Positions 24,201 to 31,295 of a DNA stretch of 31,295 nucleotides are shown here, piece after piece. The translations under genes were made by a program, and so were the position numbers. The stretch spans positions 1 through 31,295 of the forward strand of contig DASSOT010000027.1 in NCBI GenBank assembly GCA_035700225.1. Direction: 5' to 3'. The notes beneath the pieces are model-generated. The model did no database searches. It was not told where the DNA came from and saw nothing but the letters and a program-made list of their open reading frames with translations. The DNA comes from JANWLD01 sp035700225. Lineage in GTDB: Bacteria; Patescibacteriota; Saccharimonadia; Saccharimonadales; 2-12-FULL-41-12. How positions within the stretch are numbered: the first letter of the stretch is position 1; each line of letters begins with the position of its first letter.

Positions 24201-25043
24201 GGAAAGGTTGAAATTTCCGAAGACGAAGACCAGTACATAGTCCAGATAACGGACGATAAGGCCAAGGCCGCCAAGCTGACGATAGGCGAGCGCAATGTAA
24301 ACGTGGGCCAGGGCAGTGAAGTGGCTGTAGGCGATGTAGTCGCTTCGGCTGAAGATGGAAGCGAACCTCTGGTAGCTCCAGTTGCGGGCAAAGTTTCGCT
24401 GACCAAGAAACACATAACCATAACTCCTGCCGGACAAAGCGTAGTAAGGTACGAGATACCGACCTTCAAGCAGTTACTAGTCAAGGACGGAGCCGTCGTT
24501 GAAGCAGGCGATCGCTTGACCAGCGGTTCAATCAATCTGCACGACCTCATGCGCCTGAAAGGCGTAGAAGCTACACAGCGCTACATCATGAATGAAATCT
24601 TGCGCATATTCGCCAGCCAGGGCCAGAACATAGCGGACAAGCACCTGGAAATCATAGTCCGTCAGATGTTCTCTCGCGTACAGATAGAAGACGCCGGCGA
24701 TAGCGAATTCGTTACAGGAGATATCGTAAGCAAGCTGGCAGTAGTTGAAGCCAACGTGGCGCTGACCGCAGGCGGCAAGAAGCCTGCCGTATATAACCAG
24801 CTTCTGCTTGGTATAACCAAGGCATCTTTGAGCACCGACTCATTCCTGTCTGCCGCTTCCTTCCAGGACACTACCCGCGTTCTTATCAGCGCGGCAACCA
24901 GCGGTAAGGTAGACCGTCTGTTCGGACTTAAGGAAAACGTAATCCTAGGCCGACGTATACCTGTAGGTACGGGTACTATTGAGGAGGAAGAAGAGCCTGC
25001 GGATATCGAGTTCGCGGCCAAAGAAGTTGCCCCAGAGAAGTAA
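21213..25043 (+). CDS. rpoC: DNA-directed RNA polymerase subunit beta', lacking both zinc sites
   Basis: Beta' carries the active-site Mg: [12 protein letters not shown] is intact, as are the bridge-helix/trigger-loop blocks ([38 protein letters not shown]). The length is 1276 residues. The clamp region has a long charged helical stretch (about 150-215), as in many bacteria. The N-terminal zinc ribbon aligns without gaps to other bacteria, but its four Cys are Pro66, Asp68, Val81 and Asn84. The second zinc site is likewise Ala845, Tyr912, Asn919 and Ser922. Other conserved Cys (for example C54) remain. AAGGAG precedes the ATG. It is co-transcribed with rpoB and probably with rpsL-rpsG-fusA, since no terminator is seen in the 58-nt gap downstream. 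Confidence 0.97.
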   Translation: [1276 protein letters not shown]

Positions 25044-25101
25044 AGGTGTTAAAATTACATGAAATCCCAACTAATAACCACTAAAGAAGGAGCCTAAGCA
25101 G

Positions 25102-25515
25102 TTGCCTACTATTAATCAGTTAGTCAGAAAACCGCGAGCCAAAGCGACCACTAAAAGCAAGTCGCCTGCTCTTTTGCGGGTTACCAACAATCTGAAGACC
25201 CGACATTACGAGAAACCTTCGCCCTTCAAGCGCGGAGTATGCGTAAAGGTAACTACCAAGACACCGAAAAAGCCTAACTCGGCTCTTAGGAAGGTCGCCC
25301 GAGTGCGCCTTACCAACGGCCATGAGGTCTGGGCTTATATCGGCGGCGAAGGCCATAACCTGCAGGAACATGCAGTGGTCTTGATACGCGGCGGGCGCGT
25401 GCCTGATCTTCCCGGTGTGCGATACCACGTAGTACGAGGCAACCTGGACCTTCAAGGGGTTGAAAACCGCAAACAGCGCCGAAGTAAATACGGTGCCAAG
25501 AAGGAAGGTAAATAA
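25102..25515 (+). CDS. rpsL: 30S ribosomal protein S12
   Basis: S12 sits at the decoding centre of the 30S subunit. The 137 residues start PTINQLVRKPR as usual, preceded by a TTG start codon with AAGGAG 9 nt upstream. KPNSALRKVARVRL and the loop PDLPGVRYHVVRG, which carry the streptomycin-site lysine and the Asp modified by RimO in other bacteria, are present. No ATG alternative fits. rpsG follows after 2 nt. The order rpsL-rpsG-fusA is the classic str operon, here without tuf. Confidence 0.96.
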   Translation: MPTINQLVRKPRAKATTKSKSPALLRVTNNLKTRHYEKPSPFKRGVCVKVTTKTPKKPNSALRKVARVRLTNGHEVWAYIGGEGHNLQEHAVVLIRGGRVPDLPGVRYHVVRGNLDLQGVENRKQRRSKYGAKKEGK

Positions 25516-25517
25516 AA

Positions 25518-25997
25518 GTGCCCCGGCATAAGACCAAGTCACTCGTACGCGACATCCAGCCTGACCGCGTATACAACAGCGTTATGGTACAAAGGCTCAT
25601 AAACCGAGTGATGCAGGACGGCAAGAAGCAAATGGCTGAACGCCTGGTGTATAACGGCATGCAAAAGGCCGCTGATAAACTCAAGGTGCAGAACCCTTTG
25701 GATGTGTTCGAGCAGGCCATGTCCAATGTCCGCCCGCACATGGAAACCCGTTCCCGGCGCGTCGGCGGAGCCAACTATCAGATTCCTTTTGAAGTAAAAG
25801 GGCAGAGGCAGAATCACCTGACCATGATGTGGTTCGTTGAAGCGGCACGGGCTCGCAAAGGCATGAGCATGGAAGACCGCTTAGCACAGGAGCTGATGGA
25901 CGCCTACAACGAAACCGGCCCCGCGGTTAAGAAAAAAGAAGACACGCATAAGATGGCTGAGGCTAACAGAGCCTTCGCCCACTTCGCTCGATATTAA
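25518..25997 (+). CDS. rpsG: 30S ribosomal protein S7
   Basis: S7 nucleates assembly of the 30S head and lines the E site. The 159 residues begin with GTG (PRHKTKSLVRDIQPD) and contain VQRLINRVMQDGKK, the conserved block VRPHMETRSRRVGGANYQIPFEV and, near the end, HKMAEANRAFAHFARY. The ribosome-binding sequence (AAGGAAGG) lies in the end of rpsL. fusA starts 20 nt downstream. Confidence 0.96.
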   Translation: MPRHKTKSLVRDIQPDRVYNSVMVQRLINRVMQDGKKQMAERLVYNGMQKAADKLKVQNPLDVFEQAMSNVRPHMETRSRRVGGANYQIPFEVKGQRQNHLTMMWFVEAARARKGMSMEDRLAQELMDAYNETGPAVKKKEDTHKMAEANRAFAHFARY

Positions 25998-26017
25998 TTT
26001 AGACTTAGGAAATAAAT

Positions 26018-28105
26018 ATGGCAGAGAAGCAGTATTCAATAAATGACATTAGAAACATTGGTATTATCGCGCATATAGACGCGGGCAAGACCACCACAAC
26101 CGAAGGTATTTTGTATCGCACCGGCCTGAAACACAAGATTGGCGCAGTGCATGAAGGCGAAACCACCACCGACTGGATGGCGCAGGAGCGCGAGCGTGGT
26201 ATAACCATCGTTTCCGCCGCGGTCACCTGCTACTGGAAAGGCAAGCAGATAAACATCATCGATACTCCGGGCCACATCGACTTCACGGTTGAGGTTCAGC
26301 GTTCGCTTCGCGTGCTTGACGGTGCTATCACCGTGTTCGACGGCAAGATGGGCGTTGAGTCCCAGTCAGAAACCGTCTGGCGCCAAGCCGACGGTTACAA
26401 TGTGCCACGTATCTGTTTTATCAACAAAATAAACCAGACCGGCGGCGACTTTTACAAATCGCTTGATTCTATACATGCACGTTTGAGCAAACATGCTTTT
26501 CCTATCCACCTGCCTATAGGTTTTGAGCAGAAAGTAAGCGGGGTTGTAGACCTAGTAAGCATGAAGGCTTACACCTACAAGGAATTTACCGATAAAGAGC
26601 TTATTGAGGGCGAAATACCCGAAGACATGGCCGATAAGGTCAAAAAATACCGAAGCCTGCTGATAGAAAATGCCGTAGCCGAAGACGAAACAATGCTGGA
26701 GAAATATCTGGAAGTCGGCGAAGAGGGCATGAGCGAAGATGACATCCGACACGCTATCCGCACGGCCGTATTGACAGGGAAGTTCTTTATCGTCAGCGGC
26801 GGTGACGGACGTGGTGTCATAGTGGAGAAACTGCTGGATATAGCGACAGAATACCTGCCAAGTCCTCTGGATAGAGGCGGTGCTGTCGGCAAACACCCGA
26901 AGACGGACGAGGCTATTCAGCGAGAGCCGGATGCCTCCAAGCCTTTGGCCGGACTTGCGTTCAAGATTGCTACAGACCCGTTTGTCGGAAAGCTGGCTTA
27001 TTTCCGCGTATATTCAGGCAAACTTGCCGCCGGTAGTTATGTTTATAACAGCTCCACCGGCAACAAAGAAAGAGTGGGCCGTATAGTACGCATGCAGGCT
27101 GATAAACGGGAAGAAGTCAAAGAAGTTTCAGCAGGCGATATCGCGGCTATAGTAGGTCTGAAAGACACCACTACGGGTAATACGCTTTGCGATCAGAACA
27201 ATCCCGTAATCTTGGAAAGCATCAATTTCCCCGAACCGCCTGTAAGTATCGCTATCGAACCGAAGACCAAAGCCGACCAGGAAAAGATGAGCCTGGCTTT
27301 GCAAAGACTTGCTGAAGAAGACCCGACCTTCAGGGTCAAAGTAGATGATGAAACAGGCCAGACTATCATCAGTGGTATGGGCGAATTGCACCTGGAGATT
27401 ATCGTTGACAGGATGAAGCGCGAGTTTAAGGTGGAGGCCAACATCGGCCAACCACAGGTTGCCTACCGTGAAACTATCCGTAAAGACAATGTCGAGGTTC
27501 AGGGCAAGTTCATCCGCCAGTCCGGCGGACGCGGCCAATACGGCGACGTATGGTTGCGTTTGAGCCAGAACGAAACCGGAAAAGGCTTTGAGTTCATCAA
27601 CTCCATCAAGGGCGGTGTTGTTCCTCAGGAATACATCAAACCCGTCGAAGAGGGCGTAAAAGAAGCCATGAGCAACGGAGTTTTGGCCGGATATCCTGTG
27701 GTGGACGTAAAGGCCGAGCTCTACGATGGAAGTTACCACGATGTTGACTCATCCGAAATGGCGTTCAAAATAGCCGGCTCTATGGCGCTCCAAGAGGGCG
27801 TAAAGAAAGCCGCGCCAGTGCTTCTTGAGCCTATTATGAAAGTCGTAGTCGTAACTCCAGAAGAATTCATGGGCGACGTTATCGGCGACCTCAACTCCAA
27901 GCGCGGACGCATCGAATCCATGGAAGATCTGCCAAATGGCATCAAGCAGATTACAGGTTTTGTCCCTCTTGGCGAAATGTTCGGTTATACCACGAATCTT
28001 CGTTCAATGACTCAAGGTCGGGCGGCTTCAAGCATGGAGCTTGACCACTACGCCGACGTACCGCCAAATGTAGCCGAAGCCATCATCGCCAAAAGCTCAA
28101 AATAA
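26018..28105 (+). CDS. fusA: Elongation factor G with divergent G4 motif
   Basis: EF-G drives translocation on the ribosome. The 695 residues include P-loop AHIDAGKTTTTEG, switch I RERGITIVSAA, G3 DTPGH and domains II-V (GMGELHLEIIVDRM in domain III, GGRGQYGDVW in IV, VVTPEEFMGDVIGDLNSKRGRI in V). The G4 motif, normally NKxD, reads NKIN (N136-N139; codon 139 is AAC). That Asp normally contacts the guanine base, so nucleotide recognition may differ or be compensated. AGGAAA upstream is the likely ribosome-binding site. It is the last gene of the rpoBC-str block; no terminator is seen after it. Confidence 0.96.
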   Translation: MAEKQYSINDIRNIGIIAHIDAGKTTTTEGILYRTGLKHKIGAVHEGETTTDWMAQERERGITIVSAAVTCYWKGKQINIIDTPGHIDFTVEVQRSLRVLDGAITVFDGKMGVESQSETVWRQADGYNVPRICFINKINQTGGDFYKSLDSIHARLSKHAFPIHLPIGFEQKVSGVVDLVSMKAYTYKEFTDKELIEGEIPEDMADKVKKYRSLLIENAVAEDETMLEKYLEVGEEGMSEDDIRHAIRTAVLTGKFFIVSGGDGRGVIVEKLLDIATEYLPSPLDRGGAVGKHPKTDEAIQREPDASKPLAGLAFKIATDPFVGKLAYFRVYSGKLAAGSYVYNSSTGNKERVGRIVRMQADKREEVKEVSAGDIAAIVGLKDTTTGNTLCDQNNPVILESINFPEPPVSIAIEPKTKADQEKMSLALQRLAEEDPTFRVKVDDETGQTIISGMGELHLEIIVDRMKREFKVEANIGQPQVAYRETIRKDNVEVQGKFIRQSGGRGQYGDVWLRLSQNETGKGFEFINSIKGGVVPQEYIKPVEEGVKEAMSNGVLAGYPVVDVKAELYDGSYHDVDSSEMAFKIAGSMALQEGVKKAAPVLLEPIMKVVVVTPEEFMGDVIGDLNSKRGRIESMEDLPNGIKQITGFVPLGEMFGYTTNLRSMTQGRAASSMELDHYADVPPNVAEAIIAKSSK

Positions 28106-28136
28106 TTGTAAAATATAACTCCTATTAGGGTGTTAT

Positions 28137-28619
28137 ATGACCATAAACTCGGAAATTTTAAGACTTCAAGAATCTGTCCCTTGTGCAGATTGTCCGCTTG
28201 TTTCGGTATGTGAGGATGCAAGGAAAGAATTTCCAGACCCCATGGAAATGGCTAAACTAGATAGGGCTACCGACTGGGATTACGATGAGGATGCAGTAAC
28301 CCCGGAAGGCCTCTCAAGTTTTCCTGACCCCTCCAGCGCATGGAAATCTCCAAGTATAACCGAAACTTATTCGGTACCACTCTGGAATTATCTAAAAAAG
28401 AGGCTTGTAACCAGGGATGTTTATAACGCATATGCTCTTTTGACAGACTCTGGCGCGCAAGTATATACCTTCGGTTGCAGAAAACCATATAAAAGATTCA
28501 AATTTTTTGGAAGATTAGGGTGTAACGGTTTGGTTTTGGATGAACCATCGGCAGTGAGGAGATACGAGTTAAGAACTCAAAAGCTAGAAGAATTAAGACA
28601 AAGTCGACAGAAAGGCTAG
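28137..28619 (+). CDS. Hypothetical protein, 160 aa, cysteine-containing, unrecognised
   Basis: No family is recognised. Near the N-terminus is CADCPLVSVC (Cys spacing 2 and 5), and single cysteines occur in FGCRKPYK and RLGCNG, so a metal site is possible but unproven. The middle is acidic (DWDYDEDAV) and the C-terminus is basic with a helical tail (YELRTQKLEELRQSRQ). No membrane segment is seen. AGGGTG (28127-28132) may serve as the ribosome-binding site. It lies 31 nt after fusA and overlaps the convergent aroC by 4 nt. TTGTAAAAT shortly after the fusA stop resembles the sequence before two other unknown genes here. Confidence 0.7.
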   Translation: MTINSEILRLQESVPCADCPLVSVCEDARKEFPDPMEMAKLDRATDWDYDEDAVTPEGLSSFPDPSSAWKSPSITETYSVPLWNYLKKRLVTRDVYNAYALLTDSGAQVYTFGCRKPYKRFKFFGRLGCNGLVLDEPSAVRRYELRTQKLEELRQSRQKG

Positions 28620-29701
28620 CTGTTTTGGGCTTTATTTCGGAGGTGGTGGTCCATGACCACAAGGGCGCTCATGGCGTCTACTATAGGTATAGCGCGGGGC
28701 AGTACGCAAGGGTCATGTCTGCCGGTAGCTTCTACCTCGACTTCGTTTTTTTCTAAATCAAGCGTTTTTTGCTTTTTACTGATGGTTGAAACCGGCTTTA
28801 TAGCCACCCGGAAGTAAATGTCTTCGCCGTTTGATATGCCGCCGAGTGTTCCGCCGGCGTTGTTGGTGCGGGTGCGTATCCGGCCGTTGCTTTCGGTGTA
28901 AAATTCGTCGTTATGCTCGCTTCCGCGCATACCGACGCCGCCAAAACCGGAACCGATATCAAAACCTTTTACAGCGTTTATGCTCAGCATAGCTTTGCCC
29001 AGGTCGGCATTCAGCTTGTCAAAAACAGGTTCGCCAAGTCCGATAGGGCAATTTTTTATCAGACCGACTATTATACCGCCAACGGAATCGCCGTTGTCGC
29101 GCACTTCTTCAACCAGCTTTATCATCTCATTCGCCGCGATGTTATCAGGGCATCGTATAATGTTTGATTCCACCTGCTCCTGTGTGACCAGGGCGTTGTC
29201 CACATTCGCTTCTATATCACCGACTTGCTGGACATAGCTTATTATCTCTACATTGAGCTTTTCCTTCAGATATTTCTTGGCAATTGCGCCGGCGGCAACT
29301 CGCGCCAGGGTTTCTCTGGCCGAAGCCCGTCCGCTACCGCGCCAGTCCCTGGTACCGTATTTTGCCTGAAAGGTATAGTCGGCATGTCCTGGTCTATACA
29401 GCTTCTTTAGTTGGTCGTAGTCTTCGGGTCGGATATCTTCGTTATGTGCCAGCATCATTATCGGTGTACCGGTAGTCACTCCCTCGTATACGCCTGAAAG
29501 TATATTCACCTTATCTTTTTCCGCCCGAGGTGTGGTTATCTCGCTCTGTCCAGGTTTCCTTCTATCCAGTTCCTTTTGAATGTCTTCCGGGGTTATGGCT
29601 ATATTGGGTGGACAGCCGTCAATAACACAGCCGACAGCTCCTCCATGAGATTCGCCGAAGGTGGTTATTCTGAATAATTGTCCGAATGTATTTCCCGCCA
29701 T
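28616..29701 (-). CDS. aroC: Chorismate synthase
   Basis: AroC converts EPSP to chorismate using reduced FMN. The 361 residues carry the family signatures GQLFRITTFGESHGGAVGCVIDG, RPGHADYTFQAKYGTRDWRGSGRASARET and, near the end, ATGRHDPCVLPRAIPIV. Both catalytic His contexts (ESHG and PGHAD) are intact and the length is normal. The ATG is one base past the stop of the preceding 62-codon ORF, so it is probably translationally coupled. It is the last gene of the aro operon and overlaps the convergent unknown gene by 4 nt. Confidence 0.96.
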   Translation of the reverse strand: MAGNTFGQLFRITTFGESHGGAVGCVIDGCPPNIAITPEDIQKELDRRKPGQSEITTPRAEKDKVNILSGVYEGVTTGTPIMMLAHNEDIRPEDYDQLKKLYRPGHADYTFQAKYGTRDWRGSGRASARETLARVAAGAIAKKYLKEKLNVEIISYVQQVGDIEANVDNALVTQEQVESNIIRCPDNIAANEMIKLVEEVRDNGDSVGGIIVGLIKNCPIGLGEPVFDKLNADLGKAMLSINAVKGFDIGSGFGGVGMRGSEHNDEFYTESNGRIRTRTNNAGGTLGGISNGEDIYFRVAIKPVSTISKKQKTLDLEKNEVEVEATGRHDPCVLPRAIPIVDAMSALVVMDHHLRNKAQNS

Positions 29702-29702
29702 C

Positions 29703-29891
29703 TCAGACTCCTCCGCCGTTCTGGCCTGTTTTCGAGCAGTGCCCGAAACTCTGCCAGAACTCTTGGCGCATTACTTCGTCATCAGCTCCAGTACTCCTTC
29801 GCAGTACTTGTTTGTACAGCTCAGCCCGTGCTTCGCTGATTCCTTGTACTGCATCCAAGCGGAAGGCGTCTGAAATTTTTATTTCTTTCAT
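29703..29891 (-). CDS. Small ORF (62 aa) coupled between aroD and aroC, unrecognised
   Basis: The ATG overlaps the aroD stop (TAATG) and the TGA ends one base before the aroC ATG, so the ORF exactly fills the space between two real genes. That fit is the main evidence for it. The product begins MKEIKISDAFRLDAVQGISEARAELYKQVLRR, likely helical, and ends in a Gly-rich tail. I looked for chorismate mutase features because of the context, but the length is too short and the AroQ helix-1 pattern is absent. It may be a genuine small protein or mainly a coupling device. Confidence 0.6.
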   Translation of the reverse strand: MKEIKISDAFRLDAVQGISEARAELYKQVLRRSTGADDEVMRQEFWQSFGHCSKTGQNGGGV

Positions 29892-30571
29892 TATTGTTTG
29901 ATTCTTTCCATTATCTTATCGAACTCTTGCCGGGTAATCTGGCCCGGGGCCGATGCTTCGTTCGTTGTTTCAGGTATAAATATTAGCGCGTTTCCCCACA
30001 AAGCTCCAAAAATACGGGTTATCCGGCCTTTTTCTCCCATGCCCAGTACTATATGTTCACGGTTTTTTTCCATGAAGCCGACCTTGAGTTTGATCAGCCT
30101 GATGACATCCTCGTCATCGTTGCACATGGTTGACAGTTTTATGATGCCTGGTGAATATTCTTCCATTCGTGCGACCATCTTTTCCAGTTCATCATAAGGA
30201 GGTGTTGATTCATAGTTGTGGTATGAACAAAGAAGGTTCTTGTCCTTGCCCGAGCTTTTCAGATATTCCAGTTCTTCGGTTTGAACGGTTATGTCCAGAT
30301 CTACCAAACAGTTTTTGCCGGTCGCTGAATCCAATATTTCTCTGCGCAGATGCGAGAGCATTTTGGCCGGTTCCAAATTTTGGCGCCTGAATACAAGTAT
30401 TATCCTGTCTGGATACCTGCCGATTAAATCCGAAACAAATTCCATATCTAAATCTTCAATATAATCCAGCCAGACTTCAAAATAGCCGTAATCCGTCCCG
30501 TGCTTTTCGAGCGTCTCAAAAACCTCGGTTTTTTGTGATTTTATGACCGGGAGGCAATATCTATTTTGCAC
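29891..30571 (-). CDS. aroD: 3-dehydroquinate dehydratase, type I
   Basis: AroD dehydrates 3-dehydroquinate to 3-dehydroshikimate through a Schiff base. This is a 226-residue (beta/alpha)8 enzyme starting with GTG. YFEVWLDYIEDL holds the substrate-binding acidic residues, CSYHNYESTP the catalytic His, GIIKLSTMCNDDEDV the Schiff-base Lys, and MGEKGRITRIFGALWGNALIF plus APGQI the C-terminal signature. It overlaps the end of aroE by 11 nt and the 62-codon ORF by one base, showing a coupled operon. Confidence 0.92.
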   Translation of the reverse strand: MQNRYCLPVIKSQKTEVFETLEKHGTDYGYFEVWLDYIEDLDMEFVSDLIGRYPDRIILVFRRQNLEPAKMLSHLRREILDSATGKNCLVDLDITVQTEELEYLKSSGKDKNLLCSYHNYESTPPYDELEKMVARMEEYSPGIIKLSTMCNDDEDVIRLIKLKVGFMEKNREHIVLGMGEKGRITRIFGALWGNALIFIPETTNEASAPGQITRQEFDKIMERIKQ

Positions 30572-31295
30572 TCTTGAGCTCCATGACGATTTTTCTCATA
30601 GCTTCTTCCGGTGCGTCATGGCCGGTGTACAGCCTGACCTGTTCGAAGCCCTGGTGTAGATACATCTCAATACCCGAAATAGTTTTAGCACCTGCTTTTT
30701 CAGCGGCTTTGAGCAAGGCTGTTTCAAGCGGCGAATACACAGCGTCAAAAACTATATGCTCCGGAGTTATGTTCTCCGGCCGTATAGGTGTTTGGTCTTC
30801 TTTGCCCACGAAGCCCACCGATGTGGCATTACAGATTATCTGGGCGTTCTTTATGTCCGATTGCTCTGAAAGCGGTGCATAGGCACAGTCGAAACGTTCA
30901 GCCAGGGTTTTGGCTTTTTCCACGGTCCGGTTGTAAATAGTCACCTCGCAACCGGCATTGGTTAATCCATAGACGAAGGCCATGGCCGCGCCGCCTGCTC
31001 CAATGACTGCTACTTTTTTACCCTTAAGCTCCGTGGCTTTCTCCAAAGGTTTCACTGCGCCTATCCAATCGGTGTTGTATCCGGTCAGTACGCCGTCGTC
31101 ATTCACTACCGTATTGACCGCGCCGATGGCTTTTGCGTGTCCGTCAATCTTATCAAGGTGTAGCATTACCGTTTCCTTATGCGGCATCGTACAGGTTACG
31201 CCGCGTATGCCCATGGCCCGTACACCTTCTATGCAACCACCGATATCTTCCGCTTTTACCAGACAGGACAAGTAGATGAATTGATCGTCTATCCC
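30561..31295 (-). CDS. aroE: Shikimate dehydrogenase, N-terminus cut by the window edge
   Basis: AroE reduces 3-dehydroshikimate to shikimate with NADPH. The frame is open through the right edge, so the N-terminal 45 or so residues (including the SxS shikimate-binding motif) are missing; a TTG at 31271 is probably internal. Visible are MPHKETV with the catalytic Lys, GAVNTVV, GYNTDWIG with the catalytic Asp, the dinucleotide-binding GAGGAAMAFVYGL with the NADPH-specific NRT, and GIEMYLHQGFEQ near the end. It is the most upstream gene visible in the aro operon. Confidence 0.94.
   Translation of the reverse strand, partial: GIDDQFIYLSCLVKAEDIGGCIEGVRAMGIRGVTCTMPHKETVMLHLDKIDGHAKAIGAVNTVVNDDGVLTGYNTDWIGAVKPLEKATELKGKKVAVIGAGGAAMAFVYGLTNAGCEVTIYNRTVEKAKTLAERFDCAYAPLSEQSDIKNAQIICNATSVGFVGKEDQTPIRPENITPEHIVFDAVYSPLETALLKAAEKAGAKTISGIEMYLHQGFEQVRLYTGHDAPEEAMRKIVMELKSAK

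Noticed and set aside
1..31295. Alternative genetic code with TGA as Gly (as in some CPR groups)
   Set aside because: TGA ends hisG, hisH and hisF in ATGA overlaps and the proteins end where their families do.
1..31295. CRISPR arrays, insertion sequences, inteins or prophage
   Set aside because: No regularly spaced repeats, transposase, integrase or phage genes were found, and rpoB, rpoC, clpP and recG show no intein splice-junction blocks.

Overview
The window reads as chromosomal DNA of a reduced-genome bacterium, most likely a Patescibacteria/CPR member and probably of the Saccharibacteria (TM7) lineage. That placement is inference: it rests on the class A penicillin-binding protein (long basic N-terminus, then a conserved juxtamembrane block), on several unrecognised small proteins set between housekeeping genes, and on divergent signature residues in central-dogma proteins. 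TGA is used as a stop (ATGA overlaps in the his operon), so the Gracilibacteria recoding is excluded. No phage, transposase or CRISPR array was seen, and no gene-free stretch exceeds 300 bases.

Layout. 1-224 is the tail of a PIN/TRAM protein. 231-3230 (minus) is a class A PBP, divergent from tyrS-recG (3339-6802). A small membrane-anchored protein (minus) faces recG tail to tail and diverges from rsmD. 7674-7758 is tRNA-Leu(UAG), followed by a second copy of its 3' end and a bidirectional terminator shared with a multi-pass membrane protein (minus). 8678-13422 is a histidine operon: consensus promoter, an 18-residue leader peptide containing His-His-Ala-His, an intrinsic terminator with competing structures, then hisS-hisG-hisH-hisA-hisF-hisIE with every junction overlapping. 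13520-17393 alternates three unknown proteins with tig and clpP; clpP carries a CIRCE operator. 17397-28105 is a transcription/translation block, rpoB-rpoC-rpsL-rpsG-fusA, preceded by a consensus promoter and a structured leader of about 220 nt. 28137-28619 is another unknown protein. 28616-31295 (minus) is a tightly coupled shikimate operon, aroE (cut by the window end), aroD, a 62-codon ORF and aroC.

How it fits together. The his genes present carry PRPP + ATP as far as imidazole-glycerol phosphate and AICAR; hisB, hisC and hisD are not here. Putting hisS first behind a His-rich leader peptide suggests that synthetase and pathway rise together when charged tRNA-His is scarce. The aro genes add steps toward chorismate. 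Both capacities are unusual for a CPR-type genome.

Most notable observations: (1) the probable his attenuator; (2) RpoC lacking all eight cysteines of its two zinc sites, with no gap in the surrounding alignment; (3) repeated placement of sigma70-type -10 boxes 6-7 nt before start codons, implying leaderless mRNAs; (4) EF-G with NKIN in place of NKxD and TyrRS with TIGN in place of HIGH; (5) a duplicated tRNA-Leu 3' end 127 bp downstream of the gene; (6) an in-frame insertion in RecG just after Walker A.
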